From contig NZ_LDIG01000123.1 of assembly GCF_015845845.1 (NCBI RefSeq), positions 1 to 55,787 of the forward strand: 55,787 nucleotides of DNA, in the 5' to 3' direction. A program made the translations under genes and the position numbers. Every line of letters starts with the position of its first letter. Positions within the stretch are counted from its first letter, which is position 1. The notes beneath the pieces are model-generated. The model searched no databases. It saw only the letters and a list, made by a program, of their open reading frames with translations, and was not told where the DNA came from. This DNA comes from Paenibacillus dendritiformis (GTDB lineage Bacteria; Bacillota; Bacilli; Paenibacillales; Paenibacillaceae). This document shows, one piece after another, positions 18,638 to 28,507 of this stretch.

Positions 18638-21600
18638 ATGACGAACAAAAATGAATTGGAAACGCGACGTTCACTTTTGTCGGACAAGCAGCGCGAGCTG
18701 CTTGAGCAGTGGAAGCTGGGACGAGGCAGGAAGCAACCGCGGATTGTTCCCAGACCGGAAGAAGATGGCCTGGTGCTGTCTCCGGCCCAGAAAAGGCTAT
18801 GGTTCATAGATCAAATGCTGGCGGATAAGTCTGCTTACAACATGTATTTTGCCGTGAGGTTCAGCGGAGAGCTGGACATAGAGGCCGCCCGCCGGGCGCT
18901 GCAGCATATTATCGACCGCCATGAGTCGCTGCGCATCAATTTCATCAATTCCGGCGGTCGGCCGCAACTGCGGCGGATGGAGCATTTCACGCTGGAATTG
19001 CCCATCGAAGATGTTAGCGGACTGCATGAGACAGAAGCTGAAGCTCAAGCGAACGCGGTGATCCAGCGCGTCATTTCTTCACCTTTCGATCTGGAGAGAG
19101 GGCTTCTGATGCGTGCGCAGGTCATCCGGTTGAAGGAGCGGGAGCATATGCTCGCGATATGCCTGCACCATATTATTTCCGACGGCTGGTCCATGGGCGT
19201 GCTGGCAAAGGAATGGGTGGCGTGTTACCGATCTTATTCAGAAGGCAAGACGCCCGCTCTTGCTCCCTTGCCGATTCAGTACCGCGATTTCGCGCATTGG
19301 CAGACGGAGCAGCTAAATTCGGGGGCATGGGAGAAGCATTTGCGTTATTGGAAGTACAGATTGGAGCATTGCCCGAGCATTGCGCTCGCACCGGACAAAA
19401 AAATGACGGATTGGGCCGGAAACCGGGGCGGAGAGGTGCCCTTCGAACTCCCGGACGATCTGGCTCACGCACTCAAATCATTTTGCGCCGAAGCAGACGC
19501 GACAATGTTCATGACGCTGCTCGCCATGTTCGGGGGCTTGCTCTACCGCTATACCCATGAGCGCACGCTCGTGGTCGGGACGCCTGTTGCCAATCGCAAC
19601 GATACAGAAATCGAAGGTCTCATCGGTTACTTCGTCAATTTATTGCCGCTTCGCGTGGACATAGGCGCGGACATGACATTCCGCGAACTGCTGCGACAAG
19701 TGGCAGCAACGGCGGCCGAAGCATACGATCATCAGGATTTCCCTTTCGACCGCATCGTTGAGGAACTGCAGCCGGATCGCCAAGGATGGGCCATCCCGCT
19801 AGTTCGAAATCTGTTCGTCTATCAAAATACGCCTGCCGTCGATATTCAGCTTCCGAAAGCGCGAGCGGAGAGCATCAGACTGTTTAACGGCACGTCGAAG
19901 TCGGATGTGCTGCTGTCGATGGCGGAATTGCAAGGAAAAATCACCGGGCGGCTTGAATATAACGCCAATCTGTTCGTTCCGCAGTTGATGCAGAACTTCG
20001 TCAATCACTTTATTCAGTTCATTCGATCGGCGCTGTCTGCGCCTGATCGGCCTATCGACCGGCTCGACTTGATGGAGGAGGGCGAGCGGGAGAGCATGCT
20101 GCAGCGCTCCGCCGCAATAGAGGCAACTGCGGCGGCATCGGAAGGCATTCATCGGCAATTCGAACGCAATGCGGCCCTGTATCCGAACAATGTCGCGTTG
20201 AAGTGGAATGAAGCGGATTGGACCTACCGGGAGCTCAACGCTTATGCGAACCGACTTGCCCGCCATCTGCTGCAGTCGGGGGCTGAGCCCGGGCAATTCA
20301 TCGGCTTGTGCATGAACCGCTCCCCTTATCTGATTGCCGGAATCTTGGCCATCTTAAAAGCCGGCTGCGCATATGTACCTCTCGATCCGGCGTATCCCGA
20401 AGAACGCATCCGCTGGATGCTGAGCGACTCGGGATGCGCGCTGCTGCTGGTGGATGAAGAGACCCGGGACGTGATGGCAGTCCGTTCTTGCACGCGTATT
20501 AATGCCGCGGCGCTGCCGGAGGATCCGGCAAGCGATTCTGCGAGCGATCTGTCTGTATTCGTCAATGAATCCGATTTGGCCTACATGATCTACACGTCAG
20601 GCTCGACAGGGAAGCCTAAGGGAGTGCTTGTCGAGCATGGCAGCGTGAACCGGTTGTTCGCAGCGACGCGGCGATTGTTCGGCTTCCATGCGCAAGATGT
20701 ATGGACGCTGTATCACTCATGCGCCTTCGATTTTTCTGTCTGGGAAATATGGGGGGCACTGCTGCATGGAGGAAGCCTCGTGATTGTGCCTGCCGGCGTG
20801 ACGCGTTCCTTCGAGGACTTCTATCGGCTTCTCGTGCGCGAGCGGGTAACGGTACTGAATCAGACGCCGTCTGCCTTCAAGCAATTGATCCATGTCGAGC
20901 AGCATGCCGGGTTCGAGGAGGCTGGGGAACTGTCGCTGCGCTACATTATTTTCGGCGGGGAAGCGCTGGAGCTGCAGTCGCTGCGACCTTGGTTCCGGCT
21001 GCATGGCGATCGTCGGCCTCAATTGATCAATATGTACGGCATTACCGAAATTACGGTACACGCGACGTTCCGCCCGATTACGCTGGAGGATCTGGATGCC
21101 GGGGCGGGCAGTGTCATCGGCGTGCCGCTGCCGGATCTGGAAACGTACATACTCGACGAGCATGGCCAGCCGGTTCCCTTGGGGGTTCCGGGGGAGCTGT
21201 ATATTGGCGGGAGAGGCGTAGCCCGCGGATACTGGAAGCGCGAAGAGCTGACCAGGGAGCGGTTCATCGCGAATCCGTTCGCTTCCGTATCGGCGAATGG
21301 ACCCCGGGCTCGCCTGTACCGATCCGGGGACTTGGCCAGATGGACGGCGGCGGGAGAGATCGAATATTTGGGCCGCCGTGACGAGCAGGTGAAGGTTCGC
21401 GGCTATCGCATTGAGCTTGGCGAGATCGAGAGCGCAGTGAGCGATCATGAGCTGGTGTCCCAAAGCGTGGTCGTTGCCGAACGGAATGAGCACGGAGATG
21501 CCAAATTAACTTGTTATTTGATCCCGCACAAAAATGAACTGCATGCGCACGGCACGCTTCGGCAGTTCAAAGGCGAACTGGTCGATCGATGGGAAACGGT

Positions 21601-24400
21601 ATTCGACAGCTATTATGCCAAAGGCAATGAACATGACGACAAGACGTTCCATATCGTCGGATGGAATGACACCTATACGGGGCTGCCCATACCGGCGGTC
21701 GAGATGGAGGAATGGACCAGCGAAACGGTCGAACGGATTCTGAAGTACAGGCCAAAACGGGTGCTGGAAATCGGATGCGGTACCGGCTTGCTGCTGTTCC
21801 GGATCGCCCCGTCGTGCGAGTCCTATTTCGGTACCGATTTATCCGAGAACGCGATCGAATATGTCAGTTCGCATCTGCACCTGCTGGGAGAGAATCGCCA
21901 TAAGGTTTCGCTGTTCAAATGCAATGCCCACGAGCTTCCCGACGTGGAGCAGGTCGACATGGTCATATTGAACTCGGTGGTGCAGTATTTCCCGGATGTC
22001 TCGTATCTGAATGAGGTTCTGCAGCATGTGGCCGGCAAATTGAAGCCGGGAGGATGCATTTTTCTCGGCGACATTTGCGGCCTTATGTTCAGAGAAGCGT
22101 TCCATTGCTCCGTCGTGCTGAATGGCGTGGACGAGCGGCTTTCACTGCCGGAGTTCAACCGGCTCGTGCTTCGCAAAATGAAGCAGCACAGCGAACTGAT
22201 GCTGGATACCGGCTATTTCGCGCAGTTGCAGCGGGAACTGACCTCCATCCGAACGGTTGAAGTGCTCTATAAAAAGGGCATCTATCGCAATGAGATGAAC
22301 AAATTCCGATACGATGCGGTGCTGCATGTCGGCGATAAACCGGTATGGGAGACCGATGCTCTCTATGAATGGAGTCCCGATATCAAGCGGCAGCTGCGTG
22401 AAGGCAAGTTGTGCGCCGCGCATTCGTCCGCCTGCTTCCTCGTGACGGGAATCCCGAATGGACGCCTTGCGGAGGAGTGGGAATTTATGCGCTGGCGGCG
22501 CCAGGCCGATCCGGCGGACACGATCGCGGATTACCGGAGGCATCTCATGCAGGAGTCGCCCTCATGGCAATGGACAGATCCGGCGGACATTCTGCAATGG
22601 GGCGGGCAGAGCCATCGTGTGGAACTTCTGTTGTCCGATGATGAGAAATGCTTGGACGCGATCTTCATGCCTTACGGGGAGGAGAAGCTGACGCCTTGCA
22701 GATACACGGGTGCACACAAGGCTTCATTGGAGCTGGCAAGCATTCCGATGCAGCAGGAGGTGGAAGGAAGGCTGGCCGCCAGCATTCGAGAAGAGCTGAA
22801 GCAAAGGCTGCCGGACTTCATGATTCCGTCCCAATTCGTGGTTCTGGAGCAATTCCCGCTTACGGCCAACGGCAAGATCGAGCGCGCAAAATTGCGCGAG
22901 CTGAAGCCCGGCAGGCGCTTGGCGGATAAGGAGACGGCGTCAGATGTTGCGCAGCACTTCACGGATACGGAGCAGGCGCTGCGCGAGATGTGGCTAGGCT
23001 TGCTTGATGTGGAGCATGTCGGATTAGAGGATAGCTTTTTCGATATGGGCGGCCACTCGCTGCTAATCAGCCGGATGATGTTCCAGATTCGGAAGCAGTT
23101 CCAGGTGCAGATTCCGCTAGTACAGTTGATGCAAGAGCCGACGATCAAGAGCATTGCCTCGCAAATCGATAGGGTGTTGGCGCAGGAAGAAACTGGGGAC
23201 GGACTGGACTTGGCAAGCAGGATCGTGCTCGATCCGGCCATTCAGGCTGCGGACATCCCGCAGGCGGTGAGCATGGCACAGGATGAAGCCGTGCTTCTGA
23301 CGGGAAGCACGGGATTCTTCGGGGCGTTCCTGCTGCATGAGTTATTGCAGCCCGATTCCGCCCGGCACGTCTATTGTCTGGTACGCGCTGCGGATCGGGA
23401 GACAGGCATGCGCAGGATCGCCGAGGGGATGAGAAAGTATGGGCTATGGAAGGACGAGTACGAGACGCGGGTTACGGCGGTAATCGGAGATTTGGGTGCA
23501 GCGCGTCTAGGGCTGGACGAGAAGGCATACGAATTCTTGACCAAGCAGATCACGTCCATTTTTCACAACGGAGCCATCGTGAATTTTGCCCAACCTTATT
23601 TAGCATTGGAGGCTGTCAATGTCAAGGGGTGCGAGGAGATATTGCGGTTTGCCGCGGCCGGAGCCGTGAAGCCGATCCATTATATCTCCACATTATATGT
23701 ATTCTCTGAAAAAGATGCCAAAATCAAGAAAATCATTCTAGAGGATGATGTGCCTGTTTGTAGCGATGCTTTAAAATTGGGGTACACACAAAGCAAATGG
23801 GTGGCGGAAGGAGTAATGCGGGAAGGCAGAACACGCGGAATCCCCGTCAGCATGTATCGTCTTGGCCGGATTTCGGGCGACAGCCGAACCGGGGCGTGCC
23901 AAGACAGTGATTTCTTCTGGAAAATCATCCGCTTCTGTCTCCAGCTTGGCGCATTCCCGGATATCGATTTCCGTTTCAACTTGATTCCGGCCGAATTTGC
24001 CGCAGACGTCATCGTTCGGCTAGCCTCCTCCAGATTCTCGAATCAGACATTTCACGTGATGAATGATCACGATTGCTCATTCAAGGATATCACCCGCATA
24101 CTCGCGAAGCGAGGATATTCATTTGCGCAACTGCCTTGGATGGATTGGAAGTCGAGAGTGTCGCAGAGCCTTGAAGCAGGCAATGATGCAGGCAATGCGG
24201 GCGGGCTCGACATCTCGATCGTGCCGTTCATTGAAGAAATGTCCATCAGTGAAGGCGAGACACCTGTCTTTAACGCGGACAAAGTGTTCTCCTTCCTGAA
24301 AGAACGTAAGCTAGAATGCCCGCAAATGGATGCAGACAGATTGGCCATGTATATCGATTATTTTGCTGCCAGCGGTTATTTCGAACCAATTTCCGTGTAA
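18638..24400 (+). CDS. Terminal NRPS module, C-A(N-methyltransferase)-PCP-reductase (NRPS2)
   Basis: Order (numbering from GTG 18620): N-terminal docking helix (LSDKQRELLEQ), condensation domain with HHIISDGWS (about 181), adenylation domain whose pocket residues read DFWNIGMVHK, the established L-threonine code, an N-methyltransferase inserted late in the A domain (VLEIGCGTG, about 1048), the remaining A subdomain (LTANGKIERAKL), carrier Ser1480 in GGHSLLISR, and a thioester reductase (LTGSTGFFGAF about 1557, GYTQSKW with the Tyr/Lys pair about 1722). Expected product of release is an N-methyl-threoninal, or the alcohol after a second hydride transfer. There is no thioesterase. ATG 18638 is preferred over GTG 18620 because GGTGGG precedes it. 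Confidence 0.92.
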   Translation: MTNKNELETRRSLLSDKQRELLEQWKLGRGRKQPRIVPRPEEDGLVLSPAQKRLWFIDQMLADKSAYNMYFAVRFSGELDIEAARRALQHIIDRHESLRINFINSGGRPQLRRMEHFTLELPIEDVSGLHETEAEAQANAVIQRVISSPFDLERGLLMRAQVIRLKEREHMLAICLHHIISDGWSMGVLAKEWVACYRSYSEGKTPALAPLPIQYRDFAHWQTEQLNSGAWEKHLRYWKYRLEHCPSIALAPDKKMTDWAGNRGGEVPFELPDDLAHALKSFCAEADATMFMTLLAMFGGLLYRYTHERTLVVGTPVANRNDTEIEGLIGYFVNLLPLRVDIGADMTFRELLRQVAATAAEAYDHQDFPFDRIVEELQPDRQGWAIPLVRNLFVYQNTPAVDIQLPKARAESIRLFNGTSKSDVLLSMAELQGKITGRLEYNANLFVPQLMQNFVNHFIQFIRSALSAPDRPIDRLDLMEEGERESMLQRSAAIEATAAASEGIHRQFERNAALYPNNVALKWNEADWTYRELNAYANRLARHLLQSGAEPGQFIGLCMNRSPYLIAGILAILKAGCAYVPLDPAYPEERIRWMLSDSGCALLLVDEETRDVMAVRSCTRINAAALPEDPASDSASDLSVFVNESDLAYMIYTSGSTGKPKGVLVEHGSVNRLFAATRRLFGFHAQDVWTLYHSCAFDFSVWEIWGALLHGGSLVIVPAGVTRSFEDFYRLLVRERVTVLNQTPSAFKQLIHVEQHAGFEEAGELSLRYIIFGGEALELQSLRPWFRLHGDRRPQLINMYGITEITVHATFRPITLEDLDAGAGSVIGVPLPDLETYILDEHGQPVPLGVPGELYIGGRGVARGYWKREELTRERFIANPFASVSANGPRARLYRSGDLARWTAAGEIEYLGRRDEQVKVRGYRIELGEIESAVSDHELVSQSVVVAERNEHGDAKLTCYLIPHKNELHAHGTLRQFKGELVDRWETVFDSYYAKGNEHDDKTFHIVGWNDTYTGLPIPAVEMEEWTSETVERILKYRPKRVLEIGCGTGLLLFRIAPSCESYFGTDLSENAIEYVSSHLHLLGENRHKVSLFKCNAHELPDVEQVDMVILNSVVQYFPDVSYLNEVLQHVAGKLKPGGCIFLGDICGLMFREAFHCSVVLNGVDERLSLPEFNRLVLRKMKQHSELMLDTGYFAQLQRELTSIRTVEVLYKKGIYRNEMNKFRYDAVLHVGDKPVWETDALYEWSPDIKRQLREGKLCAAHSSACFLVTGIPNGRLAEEWEFMRWRRQADPADTIADYRRHLMQESPSWQWTDPADILQWGGQSHRVELLLSDDEKCLDAIFMPYGEEKLTPCRYTGAHKASLELASIPMQQEVEGRLAASIREELKQRLPDFMIPSQFVVLEQFPLTANGKIERAKLRELKPGRRLADKETASDVAQHFTDTEQALREMWLGLLDVEHVGLEDSFFDMGGHSLLISRMMFQIRKQFQVQIPLVQLMQEPTIKSIASQIDRVLAQEETGDGLDLASRIVLDPAIQAADIPQAVSMAQDEAVLLTGSTGFFGAFLLHELLQPDSARHVYCLVRAADRETGMRRIAEGMRKYGLWKDEYETRVTAVIGDLGAARLGLDEKAYEFLTKQITSIFHNGAIVNFAQPYLALEAVNVKGCEEILRFAAAGAVKPIHYISTLYVFSEKDAKIKKIILEDDVPVCSDALKLGYTQSKWVAEGVMREGRTRGIPVSMYRLGRISGDSRTGACQDSDFFWKIIRFCLQLGAFPDIDFRFNLIPAEFAADVIVRLASSRFSNQTFHVMNDHDCSFKDITRILAKRGYSFAQLPWMDWKSRVSQSLEAGNDAGNAGGLDISIVPFIEEMSISEGETPVFNADKVFSFLKERKLECPQMDADRLAMYIDYFAASGYFEPISV

Positions 24401-24414
24401 AGAGGAGGAAGAAC

Positions 24415-25224
24415 ATGAACAAGCTGATGATGGATGAAGGAAAGCTGAAGCGGTTGTTAGATCGGATGAAAGGGCAAATGAACATCAGTTGGTCCAAGGA
24501 AGAACAGGTTCTCGGACAGTTCGGCGTCAAGGATGGCGATTCCATTCTGGAGGTTGGCAGCGGTCCCGGATTCGTGACGGAGCAGCTCTCGCGAATGTTC
24601 CCTTCGAGCCGCATTACTTCTATTGAAATCGAAGATTATTACGTCCAATATGCACGGCAGCGCATTGCGCCCGGAGATGATGGACGGGTAAGCGTCGTGC
24701 ATGGAGACATTCTGGAACATGGCCTTCCGCTCGCTCATTTCGATGTCGCCATCGCCAGACTTGTGTTTCAGCATTTGCCGGATCCGGGCCAAGCCGCAAG
24801 GAACATATTCGATCTGCTGAAGCCGGGAGGAAAGCTGATTATTTTGGATGTGGACGACGCCATCTGGGGCATGGTCGATCCGGTTATTCCGGAGCTGCTG
24901 CATGTGTTGAATCAGCATGCCAAGGAGCAGGCTTCGCAAGGAGGAAACCGGTTCATTGGCCGCCAGCTCTGGCATATGCTGCAGCAGGCCGGCTATGCCG
25001 ATTTGCAGTTGAAGCTGCTCGCCTCACATAGCGACGAGCTCGGCATCGAAGCCTTTCTGCCGCAAGTAGATGCCGAGGAGATGCGAACGATGGTGGAGAG
25101 CGGATTTACAACGGAAGAAGAAGTGGCGGCCGTGCAGAAAGGCGTCTCTTCCTTTCTCGCCAGCGAGCACCCATACGCCATGCTCATCATGATGGCTGTC
25201 TGTGGTGTCAGACCTAACTCATAG
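24415..25224 (+). CDS. Class I SAM-dependent methyltransferase
   Basis: A 269-residue soluble methyltransferase with the SAM-binding glycine motif ILEVGSGPGFVTEQL near residue 43, an acidic end of beta-2 (SIEIEDYYVQYA), DVAIARLVFQHLPD at motif IV and LKPGGKLIILDVDD as motif V/VI. The strong site AAAGAGGAGG lies just before ATG 24415, 14 bases after NRPS2, so the earlier in-frame start at 24316 is rejected. In context it is a tailoring enzyme, in addition to the N-methyltransferase embedded in NRPS2. The methyl acceptor (a hydroxyl or enol of the product, or another nitrogen) cannot be read from sequence. Confidence 0.85.
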   Translation: MNKLMMDEGKLKRLLDRMKGQMNISWSKEEQVLGQFGVKDGDSILEVGSGPGFVTEQLSRMFPSSRITSIEIEDYYVQYARQRIAPGDDGRVSVVHGDILEHGLPLAHFDVAIARLVFQHLPDPGQAARNIFDLLKPGGKLIILDVDDAIWGMVDPVIPELLHVLNQHAKEQASQGGNRFIGRQLWHMLQQAGYADLQLKLLASHSDELGIEAFLPQVDAEEMRTMVESGFTTEEEVAAVQKGVSSFLASEHPYAMLIMMAVCGVRPNS

Positions 25225-25241
25225 AAGGGGAGCGTGTCTAT

Positions 25242-26492
25242 ATGGGAACAAAGGATACGCCGTCTGCCGTTACCCGCATCCTGTTCTGGTCGGCTGTTGT
25301 CTTTAACGTGGCCGTGTGGATCGATCTGGTGGCGATGCTGAATTACTGGGGCTTTTACCATGCGGCCACGCCCATCCAGCTCGGGGTTCTCGTCATGAGC
25401 TTTTCGGGTTCCATGGCCCTGGCGACAGCAATGGGAAGCGGACGGATTCAGAAGCGGAATGTACTGGCTATGATGGGAGCTGCTTTGGGGAGCGGGATGA
25501 TCATGGTTCTTCATTTGTACGTGGCTTCTTTTGCCGCGGCAATCGGACTGATCCTCATCAAAGGCTTGCTCATCGGATGCTTTGTTAACGGACAGGAGGT
25601 ATTGCTGCGGAGGATGACCTCTCCGCAGCTATATGAAGCGCTTGACAATCGGTTCGAATGGCTGGTGGCGATCGTCAAGTGCGCCGGGCCGCTGGCTGCC
25701 GGATTGAGCGTGATGGTATGGCAACCGCAGGTGACCGTGTGGATAGCCGCCGTTACCTATGCCGTTACTGCCATTCCCGCAGCCTTTCTGTCCAGACCTG
25801 CGCTAGCGGGAGAAGCGAGCAGGGAGGAGCCGGCCCAGGACAACGGGAACGTGCAGCATCCAGGCGAGGCGCCGGACGCATCCGTTCGCGCATTCCTGAT
25901 GTCGGGGCTCATTATCCTTGCGGCGATGTCCTTCTTCGTCACGGTCGGCGATTCACAATTGGTCGTGTTGTTCCGCGACGTTTACCAGTGGGACAATGCC
26001 GCGATCGTGGCTTATGTGATGGCTGCCGCAGGTCTCGGCACGCTGTTGGTTCGGATGCGGGTGGAATCATCCGGAGGCCAGCCTTCCTTCAAGGCGATAA
26101 GCCTGTCCTCGGCAGGGTTGGCGCTTGTATTTCTTGCCGTTACGTGGGCCATGAGCCGGCACATGGACGTGGCCTGGCTATTGGGACTGTTTTTTGCCGG
26201 CGGCATATGCTGGCAAATCGGCTTCTCCCTTTATCTGAAAAAGCTCGGTCAATTGGCTGCCGCTCGCGCAAAAATGGTGCAATTCGGCACGGTCATGGCG
26301 CTTACGTATATTTTGGGGCCCCTCTTCGGAGGAATGGGCGTGGCTTGGCTCGGAATCGGCGCGACGTTCTTGTGGACGGGAGTGTGCATACTTGTCTTCG
26401 GCCTTGCGGCCAGTGTGGGGTATGCCGCGATTCTGGCACAGCTGCGCAAATCGGCTCAGCGCTCATCCCATCCAGTGAAGGAAGCGAAATGA
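25242..26492 (+). CDS. Divergent MFS protein, possible efflux or self-protection
   Basis: A 416-residue, roughly 12-segment membrane protein related to the next gene: both carry a similar block in the second half (VGDSQLVVLFRDVY here, LTDTQLVVLMREM there, each followed by AAAGLGTLL or GAIGLGTLA). Unlike its neighbour it lacks a canonical MFS motif A between segments 2 and 3; the place holds SGSMALATAMGSGRIQKR. It also has a hydrophilic loop rich in Glu/Gln/Pro between the halves. It may export the lipopeptide, act with the neighbouring MFS protein, or have lost transport function. GAAGGGGAG precedes the ATG. Confidence 0.75.
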   Translation: MGTKDTPSAVTRILFWSAVVFNVAVWIDLVAMLNYWGFYHAATPIQLGVLVMSFSGSMALATAMGSGRIQKRNVLAMMGAALGSGMIMVLHLYVASFAAAIGLILIKGLLIGCFVNGQEVLLRRMTSPQLYEALDNRFEWLVAIVKCAGPLAAGLSVMVWQPQVTVWIAAVTYAVTAIPAAFLSRPALAGEASREEPAQDNGNVQHPGEAPDASVRAFLMSGLIILAAMSFFVTVGDSQLVVLFRDVYQWDNAAIVAYVMAAAGLGTLLVRMRVESSGGQPSFKAISLSSAGLALVFLAVTWAMSRHMDVAWLLGLFFAGGICWQIGFSLYLKKLGQLAAARAKMVQFGTVMALTYILGPLFGGMGVAWLGIGATFLWTGVCILVFGLAASVGYAAILAQLRKSAQRSSHPVKEAK

Positions 26493-26514
26493 GAAAAGGG
26501 GGGAAGCGGTCTGC

Positions 26515-27774
26515 ATGGAAGCAGCGAAACAGAGTTTGTTCGGCAATAAAAATGTAGTGTATTTATTATCCGCACAGCTATTTTCCGCTTTGGGAGACGG
26601 AATATCCCTGCTCGCTATACTGGCCTTGTTCGGCTTTCAAATGGAAGCCTCCCCGATGGAAATGGCATATGTCACGTTGTCATTAGGGCTTCCATTTGTT
26701 CTCTTCGGTCCTCTCACGGGCGTGTTGGCAGATAAATTCGACCGCAAGAAAATCATGATATTCTCGGATATTGCTCGCTGCGTCATCATGCTCGCGATTG
26801 CCTTCACGGACCAAATCTGGCTGCTGTACGGCTTGTTCTTCCTGAAAGGAACCTTCGAATCGATGTTTACTCCGGCCAAGAACGGAAAGGTGAAGGAATA
26901 TGTCCCGAACGAGCAGATGGATCAGGTGGTCGGCATCACGACGATCATCGACTACGGATCCAAAATTGTCGGGCCTGCGGTCGGAGGAGTGCTGGTGGCG
27001 GCGACGGGCGTGAAGCTTGCCTTTTATATTGACGCCGCGTCTTTCCTCATTTCGGCCTTGCTGCTGCTGGGATTATCAAAGCGGTCGATCCCGGAGGATC
27101 AGGAACAGGACGGGAAGGGCGAGGAGTCGTTCGTCTCCTTGTTCAAAAACGGATTAACGTTCATACGGAACACGCCGGCTCTGTTATATAGCTCCATTGC
27201 ATTCAGCGTTGCCATGCTTGTGCTGACCTTGACGGATACCCAGCTCGTGGTGCTGATGCGCGAAATGTCCGACGTTCCGCCATCCTTGTTCGGCATCGTC
27301 ATGGGAGCGATCGGGCTCGGAACGCTGGCGGTCGCCGCTTACTTGTCCAAAGCGAAAATAAACGGCGCAATAGCCTATATGTCCCTGGGGTGCCTCGGGG
27401 CAGGCGTCGCTTTTGTGTTGATTACCTTGTTTACCCAATGGGAAATGTCAGGGAAGTGGATATGGTATCCTGCGTTAGGACTGTTTGGCGGTTGTTTTGC
27501 GGCGCTCGTATTCGTTCCTTTCCAGTCGATGGCTCAGAAGCTGACGCCGGAATCTTATACGAGCCGCGTGTTCGGAGTTATCGGCAGCCTCAGCACATTT
27601 GCCACGATCGTCGGTCCTTTGATGGGCGGGGTGTTGATCGACTTATACGGCGTGTTCCCCATTTTCTTCGTCGTTAGCGGCCTGCTCGTATTGACGAGCG
27701 CGGCTCTTGTGGCGTTGTACCTGAAAGACAGCAAGACGAAGCACGCGGCGGTCGACGGTTACGAAGGGGGATAA
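26515..27774 (+). CDS. MFS exporter (MFS_3 / macrolide-efflux type)
   Basis: A 419-residue transporter with about 12 hydrophobic segments. Motif A is intact (GVLADKFDRKKIM, about residues 70-82), and there is a second-half repeat. Relatives include MFS efflux proteins that expel macrolides and other hydrophobic products. AAAAGGGGGG lies before ATG 26515, and the stop is four bases before the ABC ATPase gene, so all three are cotranscribed. Export of the finished lipopeptide or its relatives is the likely role. Confidence 0.82.
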   Translation: MEAAKQSLFGNKNVVYLLSAQLFSALGDGISLLAILALFGFQMEASPMEMAYVTLSLGLPFVLFGPLTGVLADKFDRKKIMIFSDIARCVIMLAIAFTDQIWLLYGLFFLKGTFESMFTPAKNGKVKEYVPNEQMDQVVGITTIIDYGSKIVGPAVGGVLVAATGVKLAFYIDAASFLISALLLLGLSKRSIPEDQEQDGKGEESFVSLFKNGLTFIRNTPALLYSSIAFSVAMLVLTLTDTQLVVLMREMSDVPPSLFGIVMGAIGLGTLAVAAYLSKAKINGAIAYMSLGCLGAGVAFVLITLFTQWEMSGKWIWYPALGLFGGCFAALVFVPFQSMAQKLTPESYTSRVFGVIGSLSTFATIVGPLMGGVLIDLYGVFPIFFVVSGLLVLTSAALVALYLKDSKTKHAAVDGYEGG

Positions 27775-27778
27775 TCAG

Positions 27779-28483
27779 ATGGACTTAATAAGAGTCAACA
27801 ATGTAAGCAAGATATATGGCGAAAAGGAAAGCCGGGTTTGCGCGCTCGACGGGATTACCGTCCGCATTGCAAAAGGCGATTTTGTCGCATTGCTTGGTCC
27901 GAGCGGCTCCGGCAAGTCTACTTTGCTCAACGTGATGTCCGGTTTGGAGAAGGCGGATGCGGGAGAAATTTATTTTGCCGACCAACCTATTTCCCGGTAT
28001 GGGGATAAGCAATTGGTCGAATTTCGACGGAAGCATACAGGGTATATTTTTCAGCAGTATCATTTGATTTCGAACTTGACGGTTCAAGAAAATATCGAGA
28101 TCGGACAATATCTGAACGCGGATAGCCTCAACTTGGATGAACTCACGAAGGAATTGAATATCCATCATCTGAAAAGCCGGTTCCCGTATGAACTATCCGG
28201 GGGCCAGCAGCAGCGGGTAGCGATTGCAAGGGCATTGATCAAAAAGCCCGAGGTGCTGTTCTGCGACGAAGCGACAGGCGCTCTGGATGAAGCGAACGGA
28301 AAGCAGGTGCTGAACTGCCTGCAAAATATGCAGCAAAAATACGGCATTACGATTGTATTCGTCACGCATCATCTCGGAATCGCGAAAATGGCCCGGCACA
28401 TTATCAGGCTGAATAGCGGCCGGCTGATTGCCCAAGAAGTGAACGAGCATCCGCTTGCGGCCGAGGAAATCAGTTGGGGATAA
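27779..28483 (+). CDS. ABC transporter ATPase, MacB/LolD type
   Basis: A 234-residue nucleotide-binding subunit. Walker A is GPSGSGKST (about residue 40), the Q-loop is in YIFQQYHLISN, the signature is LSGGQQQRVAIARAL (about 139), Walker B is VLFCDEATGALD (about 160) and the switch His is in FVTHH. The family couples ATP hydrolysis to a FtsX-like permease, and the next gene encodes exactly that. Such pairs in Gram-positives often give resistance to, or release of, membrane-active peptides. GAAGGGGG lies just upstream in the end of the preceding gene. Confidence 0.88.
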   Translation: MDLIRVNNVSKIYGEKESRVCALDGITVRIAKGDFVALLGPSGSGKSTLLNVMSGLEKADAGEIYFADQPISRYGDKQLVEFRRKHTGYIFQQYHLISNLTVQENIEIGQYLNADSLNLDELTKELNIHHLKSRFPYELSGGQQQRVAIARALIKKPEVLFCDEATGALDEANGKQVLNCLQNMQQKYGITIVFVTHHLGIAKMARHIIRLNSGRLIAQEVNEHPLAAEEISWG

Positions 28484-28507
28484 CATCATTGCAGGGGATG
28501 TGTATTC

